Below are positions 16,315 to 26,554 of a DNA stretch of 64,000 bases, one piece after another. How positions within the stretch are numbered: the first letter of the stretch is position 1; the number at the start of each line of letters is the position of its first letter. Source of the DNA: Eubacteriales bacterium (GTDB lineage Bacteria; Bacillota; Clostridia; Lachnospirales; Lachnospiraceae); the NCBI GenBank assembly GCA_030526715.1, contig JAUNCG010000005.1, positions 1-64,000 on the forward strand, read 5' to 3'. Below the pieces are notes generated by a model that had not been told where the DNA came from, ran no database searches, and worked only from the letters and a program-made list of their open reading frames with translations. The translations under genes and the position numbers were made by a program.

Positions 16315-17144
16315 CATACCGCGAAGCGCTGCGCAAGGGGACGGAATGTCTGCGCGATGCCGGAATATCTGAAGCGGAGAATGACGCATGGCTGCTGCTG
16401 GAATATGTGACCGGGATGAATCGTGCGCACTATTTTCTGGAGCAGAGCGAATGCTTGACCAAGGAGCAGCAGACGACCTATGAGGCGCTGCTTCGAAAGC
16501 GGGCAGGACGTATTCCGCTACAGCACATCACGGGAGTACAGTCCTTTATGGGACTGGAGTTTTCGGTAAATGAGCATGTGCTGACGCCGCGGCAGGATAC
16601 GGAGCTGCTGGTAGAGACTGCGCTTGCACGTATCGGAGACGGCATGAGCGTGCTGGATCTGTGTACCGGTTCCGGCTGTATTGCGATTTCCATGGAGCGT
16701 TTATCCCAAAAGAAGCTGCAGGTATATGCGGCCGATATCTCGAAAAAGGCGCTGGAGACTGCAAAGGAGAACGCCGATCAGCTTGGTGCTCAGGTGTTTT
16801 TTTATCAGAGTGATCTGATGGAGAGCATACCGGGACAGTTTGATATGATCGTGTCCAATCCTCCGTATATTGCCACGGCTGAGATTGCACAGCTGATGCC
16901 GGAGGTACGGGAGCATGAGCCAGTTGGCGCGTTGGACGGACATGAGGACGGATTGTATTTTTATCGTGAGATCATCGCTCAGGCAGAGAAAAAGCTGAAG
17001 TCTCAGGGAATGCTGCTGTTTGAGATCGGATATGATCAGGGAGCTGCGGTATCGGAGCTGATGGTACAGTCCGGATATCAGAAGGTAGAGATTAAAAAGG
17101 ACTATGCGGGACTGGATCGCGTGGTTCTTGGGTATAAAGTGTGA
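16311..17144 (+). CDS. prmC: Peptide chain release factor N5-glutamine methyltransferase
   Basis: 277 residues. PrmC methylates the glutamine of the GGQ motif in RF1 and RF2. An N-terminal helical domain (1-75) is followed by a Rossmann methyltransferase domain with VLDLCTGSGCIAIS (SAM site, 114-127) and the catalytic NPPY motif at 183-186. It overlaps the preceding gene by four bases and is followed 36 bases later by prfA, its substrate. Confidence 0.95.
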   Translation: MTYREALRKGTECLRDAGISEAENDAWLLLEYVTGMNRAHYFLEQSECLTKEQQTTYEALLRKRAGRIPLQHITGVQSFMGLEFSVNEHVLTPRQDTELLVETALARIGDGMSVLDLCTGSGCIAISMERLSQKKLQVYAADISKKALETAKENADQLGAQVFFYQSDLMESIPGQFDMIVSNPPYIATAEIAQLMPEVREHEPVGALDGHEDGLYFYREIIAQAEKKLKSQGMLLFEIGYDQGAAVSELMVQSGYQKVEIKKDYAGLDRVVLGYKV

Positions 17145-17180
17145 GATCGGCAGAGATGTCGAATGGAGGAAGAAAGAGAT

Positions 17181-18251
<1,071 letters not shown>

Positions 18252-18263
18252 GGAGGAAGAAAA

Positions 18264-19610
18264 ATGGGCAAGTATTTCGGAACCGACGGTTTTCGCGGTG
18301 AGGCAAATGTGAAGCTGACCGTGGAGCATGCGTACAAGGTAGGACGTTTTCTAGGCTGGTACTACGGAAGAAACCATAAGGCGAATATCGTGATCGGCAA
18401 GGATACCAGAAGAAGCAGCTATATGTTTGAATATTCTCTGGTGGCGGGATTGACAGCTTCCGGTGCGGATGCCTATCTGCTTCATGTGACGACGACTCCG
18501 AGCGTATCCTATGTAGTGCGCACAGAGGAGTTTGACTGCGGTATTATGATCTCTGCAAGTCACAATCCGTACTATGACAATGGCATCAAGATCATCAACG
18601 GCAACGGTCATAAGATGGAGGCCAGTGTGGAGGAGATGATTGAGAAATATATTGATGGTGAGCTGGAGGAGCTTCCCTTTGCAACGAAGGAGGCCATCGG
18701 ACGCACCGTAGACTATGTAGCCGGACGCAACCGCTATATCGGTTATCTAATCTCTCTGGCGACACGTTCCTTCAAGAAATACCGCATCGGTCTGGACTGC
18801 TCTAACGGAAGCGCGTCCTCTATCGCAAAGAGTGTATTTGATGCGCTCGGCGCCAAGACCTATGTGATCAGCAACGATCCGGACGGAACCAATATCAACC
18901 GCGACTGCGGCTCCACACACATTGAGGCGCTTCAGCAGCTGGTAAAGGAGAAGAAGCTGGATGTCGGCTTTGCCTATGACGGCGATGCAGACCGTTGCAT
19001 TGCAGTGGATGAAAACGGCGAAGTAGTGGACGGCGATCTGATCCTCTATGTATGCGGCAAGTATCTCATGGAGAACGGAAGACTGAAGAATAATACCGTA
19101 GTTACCACTGTAATGTCTAATCTGGGTCTGTACAAGGCATTTGACAGAGCCGGGATCTCGTATGAAAAGACGGCGGTCGGAGATAAATATGTCTATGAGA
19201 ATATGTCAAAGAACGGTCACTGTCTGGGCGGTGAGCAGTCCGGACATATTATTTTCAGTAAGCATGCCACCACAGGCGACGGTATCCTGACCTCCCTGAT
19301 GATCATGGAAGTGCTGACGGAGAAGAAGATGAGTCTGGGTACTCTGGCCGGTGAGGTGAAGATCTATCCACAGCTGCTGAAAAATGTGCGCGTAGCCGAT
19401 AAACAGGAAGCCCGCGAGAATGCGGCGGTGGTGGAGACCATCAATACGATCGAGGTGGCGCTCGGAGATGAGGGACGGATTCTCGTGAGAGAGAGCGGTA
19501 CAGAGCCGGTGCTCCGTATCATGGTAGAGGCATCCGAGGATGCGCTCTGTGAGAAGTATGTAAATCAGGTGATTGACGTTCTGACACGTCAGAATCTTGT
19601 CGTAGAGTAA
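18264..19610 (+). CDS. glmM: Phosphoglucosamine mutase
   Basis: 448 residues. It converts glucosamine-6-phosphate to glucosamine-1-phosphate for UDP-GlcNAc and cell-wall synthesis. Visible: the opening GKYFGTDGFRGEAN, the phosphoserine loop MISASHNPYYDNG (Ser99), the metal loop AYDGDADRC, the sugar-binding GEQSGHII and the phosphate-binding RESGTEPVLRIMVE. AAGGAGG precedes the ATG, 12 bases after prfA. No glmS-type ribozyme is seen upstream. Confidence 0.95.
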   Translation: MGKYFGTDGFRGEANVKLTVEHAYKVGRFLGWYYGRNHKANIVIGKDTRRSSYMFEYSLVAGLTASGADAYLLHVTTTPSVSYVVRTEEFDCGIMISASHNPYYDNGIKIINGNGHKMEASVEEMIEKYIDGELEELPFATKEAIGRTVDYVAGRNRYIGYLISLATRSFKKYRIGLDCSNGSASSIAKSVFDALGAKTYVISNDPDGTNINRDCGSTHIEALQQLVKEKKLDVGFAYDGDADRCIAVDENGEVVDGDLILYVCGKYLMENGRLKNNTVVTTVMSNLGLYKAFDRAGISYEKTAVGDKYVYENMSKNGHCLGGEQSGHIIFSKHATTGDGILTSLMIMEVLTEKKMSLGTLAGEVKIYPQLLKNVRVADKQEARENAAVVETINTIEVALGDEGRILVRESGTEPVLRIMVEASEDALCEKYVNQVIDVLTRQNLVVE

Positions 19611-19680
19611 TAAATGACCTCCGGGAGATAGCGGCAGGGTCAAGATCTCCCATGTTTAGCATAAAGAAATTGAGGATTAC

Positions 19681-20583
19681 ATGAATATAAATTTTAAAAG
19701 ACCGGAGCTGGAAGATCAGGAGATTATTAAGAGCTATCTGGGAAAAGTAAAGACAAGAAGCTGTGAATGCACCTTTGCCAATGTTTATTTGTGGAGCCGT
19801 TTCTACTTTGTAGAGTATGCGGTAGTGAACGATGCATTGATCTTTAAATGCGGAAAGGGAGAGGAGACCTTTTTTGACTTCCCGTTCTGTGATGAAATGC
19901 ATAGGAAGCCGGCCATCGAGATCATCAAGGCTTATTGTGAAGCTCAGGGAATGGCGCTAAGATTCGGTATGATGACGCCGGAGCAGTTTTCCCAACTGGA
20001 AGAGCTGTATCCGGGCGAATTTGAGATTGCTTATGATCGTGACAGAGCGGATTATGTATATGAGACGGAGAAGCTGGCAAATCTTTCCGGCAAAAAGTAT
20101 CACGGTAAGAAAAATCATGTCAATAAGTTTAAAAAGACCTATGCAGACTGGAGCTACGAGACGATCACAGAGGATAATCTGGAGGATTGCTTCCAGATGG
20201 CGTTGAAGTGGCGCAATATCAACGGCTGTGAGGAGGATGAAGAGAAAAACGCAGAGCTCTGTGTGACGCTGAATTCTCTTCGACTGTTTAGGGAGCTTGA
20301 CCTGCGAGGCGGATTACTGAGAGTGAATGGAGAGGTGGTTGCATTTACCATCGGCGAGCCAGTCTGTGACGACACCATGGTGGTGCATATCGAGAAGGCC
20401 TTTGCGGATATGGACGGAGCCTACCCCATGATCAATCAGCAGTTTATTCAGCATGAGGCTATAGAGTATAGGTATGTAAATCGTGAAGAGGATCTCGGCG
20501 AGGAGGGACTTCGCAAGGCGAAGCTTTCCTATCGTCCGGTGTTTCTGGTAGAGAAAGGATTTGCGACAAGAAAGAGAGGATAA
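19681..20583 (+). CDS. DUF2156 / phosphatidylglycerol lysyltransferase-like domain protein
   Basis: 300 residues with no membrane segment. The sequence fits DUF2156, a double GNAT-like fold that also forms the catalytic part of MprF: FKRPELEDQEIIKSYL at the start, CTFANVYLWSRFY, LSGKKYHGKKNHVNKFKK in the middle and NREEDLGEEGLRKAKLSY near the end. Without the membrane half of MprF, soluble members probably use aminoacyl-tRNA or acyl-CoA, but the acceptor is not known. It lies between glmM and two aminotransferases. Confidence 0.8.
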   Translation: MNINFKRPELEDQEIIKSYLGKVKTRSCECTFANVYLWSRFYFVEYAVVNDALIFKCGKGEETFFDFPFCDEMHRKPAIEIIKAYCEAQGMALRFGMMTPEQFSQLEELYPGEFEIAYDRDRADYVYETEKLANLSGKKYHGKKNHVNKFKKTYADWSYETITEDNLEDCFQMALKWRNINGCEEDEEKNAELCVTLNSLRLFRELDLRGGLLRVNGEVVAFTIGEPVCDDTMVVHIEKAFADMDGAYPMINQQFIQHEAIEYRYVNREEDLGEEGLRKAKLSYRPVFLVEKGFATRKRG

Positions 20584-20586
20584 GAG

Positions 20587-21777
20587 ATGATTTCGGAAAA
20601 AATGATCGGTATGGTGCAGAACAGCTCTGCGATTCGTGCAATGTTTGAAGAGGGCAAAAAGATGGCGGCGATCTATGGCGCGGAGAACGTCTATGATTTC
20701 AGTCTCGGCAATCCGAACGTGCCGGCTCCGCAGGCGGTCAAGGAAGCAGCCATAGATATTTTAGAGCATGAGGATGCGCTGATGCTCCACGGCTATATGA
20801 GCAATTCCGGATATGAGGACGTGAGAGCGGCCGTTGCAGCCTCTCTGAACAGCCGCTTCGGCACCGCGTTTCATGAGGAGAACATCCTGATGACCGTGGG
20901 TGCGGCCGGCGGTCTGAACGTGATCTGTAAGACACTTCTGAATCCGGGAGATGAGGTATTGACCTTTGCCCCGTATTTCGGAGAGTACCGTTCCTATGTA
21001 TCGAACTATGACGGAGTCTTGAAGGCAGTTCCTGCAAATACCATTGATTTCCAGCCGAATCTGGAGCAGTTTTCCGAGATGATCACGGAGAAGACGAAGG
21101 CAGTCATCGTGAATTCACCGAACAATCCGACCGGTGTGGTATATTCGGAGGAGACGATCGTGAAGATGGCAGAGATCCTGCGCGGCAAGCAGCGGGAATT
21201 TGGAACCAGCATCTATCTGATCTCCGATGAACCGTATCGCGAGCTGGCATACGATGGCGTAGAGGTGCCGTATCTGACAAAATATTATGAGAATACGATC
21301 GTGGGATATTCCTTCAGTAAGTCCCTCTCGCTTCCGGGGGAGCGTATCGGGTATCTGGTGCTTCCGGATGAGATGGATGACAGTGAGCTGATTCGCGGCG
21401 CGGCGAATGTAGCGAACCGCATTCTCGGCTATGTCAATGCTCCCTCTCTGTTCCAGCGTGTCATCGCGCGCTGTCTGGACGCCAAGGCAGACGTGGAGTA
21501 TTATAACCGCAACCGTGAGACACTGTACAGCGGACTGCAGAAGGCAGGCTTTACCTGTGTCCGCCCGCAGGGAGCGTTCTATTTGTTTGTAAAATCTCCT
21601 ATGGAGGATGAAAAGCAGTTCTGCGATATGGCGAAAAAATATCATCTGTTGCTTGTGCCCGGTTCCTCCTTCGGATGCCCGGGATATGTGCGTCTGGCAT
21701 ACTGCGTCGCATATGAGACGATCGTGAATGCGCTGCCGAAGTTTGACGCTCTGGCGCAGGAGTGCGGGCTGAACTGA
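20587..21777 (+). CDS. Pyridoxal-phosphate-dependent aminotransferase, class I/II
   Basis: 396 residues, fold type I. The PLP lysine is Lys245 in YSFSKSLSLPGERIGY; NSPNNPTG (176-183) and SDEPYREL carry the usual cofactor contacts. The closest broad family is the aspartate-aminotransferase-like group. The amino donor and acceptor cannot be told from sequence. It starts three bases after the DUF2156 gene, so the two are probably in one operon with the HisC-like gene that follows. Confidence 0.85.
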   Translation: MISEKMIGMVQNSSAIRAMFEEGKKMAAIYGAENVYDFSLGNPNVPAPQAVKEAAIDILEHEDALMLHGYMSNSGYEDVRAAVAASLNSRFGTAFHEENILMTVGAAGGLNVICKTLLNPGDEVLTFAPYFGEYRSYVSNYDGVLKAVPANTIDFQPNLEQFSEMITEKTKAVIVNSPNNPTGVVYSEETIVKMAEILRGKQREFGTSIYLISDEPYRELAYDGVEVPYLTKYYENTIVGYSFSKSLSLPGERIGYLVLPDEMDDSELIRGAANVANRILGYVNAPSLFQRVIARCLDAKADVEYYNRNRETLYSGLQKAGFTCVRPQGAFYLFVKSPMEDEKQFCDMAKKYHLLLVPGSSFGCPGYVRLAYCVAYETIVNALPKFDALAQECGLN

Positions 21778-21826
21778 TTTCAGCTAATAGAGTAAGTGAA
21801 GCATGAACGTTGATGAGGAAAAATAT

Positions 21827-22900
21827 ATGGAAAACAGATGGGAAGAGAATGTCCGCAGAGTTGTCCCGTACACTCCGGGAGAACAGCCGGATTTTCCTGA
21901 TATGATAAAGCTGAACACCAATGAGAACCCTTACCCGCCCTCACCGCTGGTAGAGCGGGCTCTGCGCGGTATGGAGACAGAGCCGCTGCGTCTGTATCCG
22001 GCTCCCGGAGCGGACGCTCTGGTGGAGGCGCTGGCGCAGTACCATGGGCTGAAGAAGGAACAGGTATTTGTGGGGGTAGGCTCAGATGATGTGCTGGCCA
22101 TGGCGTTCCTGACATTTTTTAATTCCGGAAGACCGATCCGTTTTCCGGATATCACGTATTCCTTTTATGATGTCTGGGCAGAGCTGTTTCGGATTCCCTT
22201 TGAGAGACAGCCGCTGAATGAGAGGTTCGAGATCGTAAAAGAGCATTATTTCGGAGAAAACGGCGGGATCGTATTCCCGAATCCCAATGCCCCGACAGGT
22301 ATAGAGCTGTCCTTATCAGAGATCGAGGAGATCATCGCTCATAACCGGGACGTGATCGTGATCGTGGATGAGGCATACATAGACTTCGGCGGTCATACAG
22401 CGTTGCCGCTGATCGAAAAATATGAGAATCTGCTGGTGGTTCAGACCTTTTCAAAGTCCCGGTCCATGGCTGGACTGCGTATCGGATATGCCATGGGACA
22501 GGAGAAGCTGATCAAGTATTTAAATGACGCGAAGTATTCCTTCAATTCCTACACCATGAACCGGCCGAGCCTGACGATGGGAACGGCGGCGCTGAGGGAT
22601 GAAGCGTATTTTTGCGAGACCAGAGATAAGATCGTGGCGACTCGCGAGCGTACAAAGAAGGAGCTGGCGAAGCTTGGCTTTACCTTTGGAGATTCCAGAG
22701 CCAATTTTGTGTTTGCTACACATTCTGAGGTACCGGCCAGAGAGCTTTTTGCGGCGCTCAAGGAAGCGCATATCTTTGTGCGCTATTTTGACAAGCCGCG
22801 TATCGACAACTATCTGAGAATTACCATCGGAACGGATGCTCAGATGGATCAGCTAGTTGCATTTTTGAAAAAATATTTAGAAGACAGGAGAGCAATATGA
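21827..22900 (+). CDS. Histidinol-phosphate aminotransferase family protein
   Basis: 357 residues. HisC-like enzymes convert imidazole-acetol phosphate and related keto acids. Visible: KLNTNENPYPPSP, VGVGSDDVLAM, NPNAPTG, DEAYIDFGG and the PLP lysine Lys210 in QTFSKSRSMAGLRIGYA. No other his genes are nearby, so it could act on aromatic or other amino acids. The ATG at 21827 has GAGGAAA ahead; the ATG at 21803 has no such site. Its stop overlaps the next start (ATGA). Confidence 0.85.
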   Translation: MENRWEENVRRVVPYTPGEQPDFPDMIKLNTNENPYPPSPLVERALRGMETEPLRLYPAPGADALVEALAQYHGLKKEQVFVGVGSDDVLAMAFLTFFNSGRPIRFPDITYSFYDVWAELFRIPFERQPLNERFEIVKEHYFGENGGIVFPNPNAPTGIELSLSEIEEIIAHNRDVIVIVDEAYIDFGGHTALPLIEKYENLLVVQTFSKSRSMAGLRIGYAMGQEKLIKYLNDAKYSFNSYTMNRPSLTMGTAALRDEAYFCETRDKIVATRERTKKELAKLGFTFGDSRANFVFATHSEVPARELFAALKEAHIFVRYFDKPRIDNYLRITIGTDAQMDQLVAFLKKYLEDRRAI

Positions 22901-23394
22901 CCGGATTATTGAGTTGGTTCAGCGGTACGCTGGGAGCAGTGCTGACAAAAGAGGCTCTGGTTTTCGTGATTTCCATGATTCCGATTCTGGAGCTGCGCGG
23001 TGCCATGATCGTCGCATCCCTGAAGGGGGTGGAGATGTGGAGAGCTATCAGTCTGTGCATTATCGGAAATATCATCCCGGTACCCTTTATTCTGCTGCTG
23101 ATCACACCGATCTTTAACCGGATGAAGCAGACGCGTTTGCTGAAGCCTTTTGTGGAGAGAATAGAAAACAAGGCGATGACCAAGAAGGATCGGATAGAAA
23201 AATATGAGTTTCTGGGACTGATACTGTTTGTGGGAATTCCGCTTCCGGGAACCGGAGCATGGACAGGTTCTCTGATCGCGTCCATGCTGGGGATCAAGTT
23301 TAAAAAGGCGTTTCCTGCGGTAATGATCGGTATCTGCATGGCTATGGTGATTATGACGGTAGTATCTTATGTTATTCCCGGATTATTCTGGTAG
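22897..23394 (+). CDS. Small multidrug export family membrane protein (PF06695)
   Basis: 165 residues with four or five membrane helices. Family features: EALVFVISMIPILELRGAM, IPLPGTGAWTGSLIASML and the basic loop KKDRIEKYEFLGL. The family name rests on little evidence; it is distantly related to the DedA/SNARE-associated group. It overlaps the HisC-like gene by four bases and precedes a methyltransferase by 11. Confidence 0.8.
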   Translation: MTGLLSWFSGTLGAVLTKEALVFVISMIPILELRGAMIVASLKGVEMWRAISLCIIGNIIPVPFILLLITPIFNRMKQTRLLKPFVERIENKAMTKKDRIEKYEFLGLILFVGIPLPGTGAWTGSLIASMLGIKFKKAFPAVMIGICMAMVIMTVVSYVIPGLFW

Positions 23395-23405
23395 GAGGAA
23401 GCGTG

Positions 23406-24167
23406 ATGGCGGCATATAGTGAATTTGCATCGGTATATGATATGTTCATGGATGATATTCCCTATGAGACATGGCTTGCGAATGTCACGAAGATCCTGCA
23501 GGAGTGCGGAATTTGCGAGGGACTGGTGCTGGAGCTTGGCTGCGGGACCGGAACCTTCACAGAGCTTCTGGCACAGGCCGGCTATGATATGATCGGAGTC
23601 GATAATTCCGAAGAAATGCTGGCGGAGGCGATGAGAAAAAGAGCGCAGAGCGGTGCGGATATTTTGTATCTGCAACAGGATATGCGCTCTTTTGAGCTAT
23701 ATGGAACCGTGCGGGCTATCGTCAGTGTCTGTGACTCCATGAATTACATCGGGACAGAGGAAGAGCTGCAAGAGGTGTTTGAGCTGGCAAATAATTATCT
23801 GGATCCGGGAGGTATCTTCCTGTTTGATCTGAAGACGGCTCATTATTTCCGTGAGGTCATGGGAGATGCTACCTTTGCAGAAAATCGTGAGGAGGGCAGC
23901 TTTATCTGGGAAAATGCGTGGTATGAGGAGGAGCAGATCAATGAGTATGATCTGACGCTCTTCGTAAAGCAGCCCTCAGGTCTGTATGAAAAAAGTGAGG
24001 AGACACATCTTCAGAGAGCCTATGACACAGAGACGGTGATCCGTCTTTTGGAAGCGGCCGGAATGGAATTTGTGGCGGCTTATGATGTGCAGACAGGGGC
24101 AGCCGTGACGGACGAGACGGAGCGCATCTATATCCTTGCGCGGGAATGCGGCAAACAGTCGCAATGA
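23406..24167 (+). CDS. Class I SAM-dependent methyltransferase
   Basis: 253 residues. N-terminal YSEFASVYDMFMDDIPYETW is followed by the SAM-binding LELGCGTGTFTELLA, VDNSEEMLAEA and CDSMNYI. The middle matches the methyltransferase_25-type domain and the C-terminal half is an antiparallel lid of unknown specificity. AGGAGG precedes GTG-ATG; the ATG at 23406 is taken as the start. Substrate unknown. Confidence 0.85.
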   Translation: MAAYSEFASVYDMFMDDIPYETWLANVTKILQECGICEGLVLELGCGTGTFTELLAQAGYDMIGVDNSEEMLAEAMRKRAQSGADILYLQQDMRSFELYGTVRAIVSVCDSMNYIGTEEELQEVFELANNYLDPGGIFLFDLKTAHYFREVMGDATFAENREEGSFIWENAWYEEEQINEYDLTLFVKQPSGLYEKSEETHLQRAYDTETVIRLLEAAGMEFVAAYDVQTGAAVTDETERIYILARECGKQSQ

Positions 24168-24213
24168 TAGATGCTTTGGAAACCAAAGAAAGTATAATAG
24201 AGAGGTTAACATA

Positions 24214-25089
24214 ATGTCAGATTATATTGTAAGAGCAACTGCAGCGAACAATCAGATTCGCGCGTTTGCGGCAACGACAAGAGAACTTACAGAATATGCG
24301 CGTCAGGCGCATAATACTAGTCCGGTGGCAACGGCGGCGCTTGGCCGTCTGCTGACTGCCGGCGCTATGATGGGAAGCATGATGAAGGGGGAGAAGGATC
24401 TTCTGACGCTTCAGATTCAGGCAGGCGGTCCCCTGCAGGGCATTACCGTGACGGCGGATTCGCATGCGAATGTCAAGGGCTATGTAGGAAATCCGAATGT
24501 GCTGATCCCGGCAAACAGCAAGGGAAAGCTGGACGTGGCGGAGGCTGTCGGCGTCGGTTTGCTGACGGTGATTAAGGACATGGGAATGAAGGAGCCGTAC
24601 TCCAGCCAGACGGTGCTTCAGACCAGTGAGATCGCGGAGGATCTGACCTATTATTTTGCAACCTCCGAACAGGTACCGTCGGCGGTAGGTCTGGGTGTGC
24701 TGATGAATCGTGACAATACGGTACGTCAGGCCGGAGGCTTCATCATTCAGCTGATGCCGTTTACGGAAGAGACGGTGATCGCACGACTGGAGGAGAAGCT
24801 TCAGGAGGTGACCTCTGTGACATCTATGCTGGATCGTGGAGATTCTCCGGAGCAGATTCTGGAGAACCTGCTCGGCGAATTTGGGTTGGAGATGACCGAT
24901 ACGATCCCGACACAATTTTACTGCAACTGCTCCAAGGAGCGGGTAGAGAAGGCCGTGATGAGCATCGGCAAAAAAGAGATTCAGGAAATGATCGATGAGG
25001 GCAAGCCCATTGAGGTAAACTGCCATTTCTGTAATAAGCATTATGAATTCAGCGTCAACGAGCTTCAGGACCTGAAAATGAGGATCTAA
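24214..25089 (+). CDS. hslO: Redox-regulated chaperone Hsp33
   Basis: 291 residues. Hsp33 becomes an active holdase when oxidation releases zinc from its four cysteines, seen here as CNC (in FYCNCSKERV) and CHFC near the C-terminus. The N-terminal core has RAFAATTRELTEYARQ and the substrate-binding region GGPLQGITVTAD. AGAGAGG precedes the ATG at 24214. A TATAAT-like box (24191 region) in the 47-base gap suggests its own promoter. In an anaerobe it would respond to oxygen or hypochlorite stress. Confidence 0.95.
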   Translation: MSDYIVRATAANNQIRAFAATTRELTEYARQAHNTSPVATAALGRLLTAGAMMGSMMKGEKDLLTLQIQAGGPLQGITVTADSHANVKGYVGNPNVLIPANSKGKLDVAEAVGVGLLTVIKDMGMKEPYSSQTVLQTSEIAEDLTYYFATSEQVPSAVGLGVLMNRDNTVRQAGGFIIQLMPFTEETVIARLEEKLQEVTSVTSMLDRGDSPEQILENLLGEFGLEMTDTIPTQFYCNCSKERVEKAVMSIGKKEIQEMIDEGKPIEVNCHFCNKHYEFSVNELQDLKMRI

Positions 25090-25104
25090 GTCAGGAGGCG
25101 GGGC

Positions 25105-25539
25105 TCAGCGGACGCGCGCGCGATGGAGCGCGTCGTTGATGGCCTCGATCAGCATCTGAGAGGTGTACTGACTGCTGCTCTCATAGTAGATATTATCTGT
25201 ACTCTGTGTTTCGTAGATCTGAGAGGCGATGCTGTCCAGAGAAGGTTTCATGAGTGGAAGCGTAGTGGTTACGGCTTCGCCCGCGTTGACAAGGCGGATA
25301 TCATGGATCAGATCCTTATCGACCCGAACCTCCAGCTCCATGGCGTTGCCGCCGAGCAGGAGCGGCGAGCAGTAGACGCCGGGCACGAAGGTCTGAACCG
25401 TCTGATCCGGAAGTGCAGGTGTGTTTGGGTGAAACATCAGGATCGTGAGGATCAGCAGTGTGACGCCCAGAGCAATGAAGATGGCGGTGTAGATGATTTC
25501 GCGTTTTTTTAAAATCAGAATTTTGGTTTTAGAGCTCAT
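25105..25539 (-). CDS. Membrane-anchored protein resembling an FMN_bind domain without its flavin motif
   Basis: 144 residues with a cytoplasmic start, one membrane helix (about 15-37) and an outside domain of about 95 residues. The outside part follows the FMN_bind pattern: FVPGVYCSPLLLGG, then MELEVRVDKDLIHDIRLVNAG, a helix with LDSIASQI, and a final ESSSQYTSQMLIEAINDAL. In true FMN_bind domains this last part reads SGAT-x-TS followed by a helix; here the SGAT is replaced by ESSSQY, so covalent FMN is unlikely. Compare the triple FMN_bind protein at 9146-10393. The gene is transcribed toward hslO and diverges from degV. The relation is my reading of the pattern, not a database match. Confidence 0.6.
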   Translation of the reverse strand: MSSKTKILILKKREIIYTAIFIALGVTLLILTILMFHPNTPALPDQTVQTFVPGVYCSPLLLGGNAMELEVRVDKDLIHDIRLVNAGEAVTTTLPLMKPSLDSIASQIYETQSTDNIYYESSSQYTSQMLIEAINDALHRARVR

Positions 25540-25683
25540 ATGGATATCCTGTTTTTTTCTAGTCTATGCAGAGAATCCTACAGAAATGACTGCTGTTACA
25601 TATCCGGGGAAACATGGAATCTTCTTTACAATTTTGTGGAAGTATGTGAAAATGAAAATATCAGAAAAATTGGAGGGAAAATC

Positions 25684-26553
25684 ATGAGTTATGTAATTAC
25701 AACAGACACAACATCGGATCTTCCGGAGAGCTTTTATCAAGAGCATGAGATGACCGTGCTGTCTATGTCATATTTTTTGGAAGACGAGACATATTGTAGG
25801 GGAAAAAAGGAACTGGACTGGCATGAGTTTTATGAGAAAATGAGGGGCGGTTCTATGCCAACGACTGCTCAGGTAAATCCGGAGACAGCAAGAGAGGGCT
25901 TTGAGCCGTTGCTGAAGGCGGGTAAGGATATCCTGCATATCGCATTTTCCAGCGGTCTGAGCGGAAGCTATAACAGCATCTGTATGGCAGCGCAGGATCT
26001 GATGGAAGAGTATCCCGAGCGTAAGATCATCGTGGTCGATTCTCTATGTGCCTCTATGGGAGAAGGGTTCCTGGTGTACAAGGCGATGCAGCAGCAGGCA
26101 AAGGGAATGACGCTGGAGCAGACGGCAGCCTGGTGTGAGACACATAAGCTGAATGTGGTGCACAGCTTTACGGTGGACAATCTGTTTCATCTGTTCCGGG
26201 GCGGACGTGTGTCCAGAGCCAGCGCGATCGTGGGTACCATGCTGAGCATTAAGCCGATCCTTCATGTGGATGCGGAGGGGCATCTGAAGCCGCTTTCTAA
26301 TGTCCGCGGAAGAAAGAAGGCGCTTCAGGCTCTGGTGAAGAGTATGGAGGAGAAGCAGGGCAGTTATCTTGGAAAGAACGATATCGTCTTTATCAGTCAC
26401 GGCGACTGCAGGGATGATGCGGAGTATGTTAAGAAATTAATTCAGGAAAAATACGGGATTCAGAGCTATATGATCGACATGATCGGTCCGACGGTCGGGG
26501 CGCACTCCGGTCCGGGAACGGTAGCGCTGTTCTTTATGGGAGACCAAAGATAA
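25684..26553 (+). CDS. DegV family fatty-acid-binding protein
   Basis: 289 residues. DegV/FakB proteins bind a fatty acid for phosphorylation by FakA. Visible: YVITTDTTSDLPESFY at the start, PTTAQVNPE, the SGLSGSYNS motif and the C-terminal GPTVGAHSGPGTVALFF. TGGAGGG lies before the ATG at 25684. No fakA is in the window. It is directly followed by a MATE transporter, one base after its stop. Confidence 0.92.
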   Translation: MSYVITTDTTSDLPESFYQEHEMTVLSMSYFLEDETYCRGKKELDWHEFYEKMRGGSMPTTAQVNPETAREGFEPLLKAGKDILHIAFSSGLSGSYNSICMAAQDLMEEYPERKIIVVDSLCASMGEGFLVYKAMQQQAKGMTLEQTAAWCETHKLNVVHSFTVDNLFHLFRGGRVSRASAIVGTMLSIKPILHVDAEGHLKPLSNVRGRKKALQALVKSMEEKQGSYLGKNDIVFISHGDCRDDAEYVKKLIQEKYGIQSYMIDMIGPTVGAHSGPGTVALFFMGDQR

Positions 26554-26554
26554 A

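Noticed and set aside
18252-18263. Possible glmS-type ribozyme before glmM
   Set aside because: Only 12 bases separate prfA and glmM; there is no room for a ribozyme.
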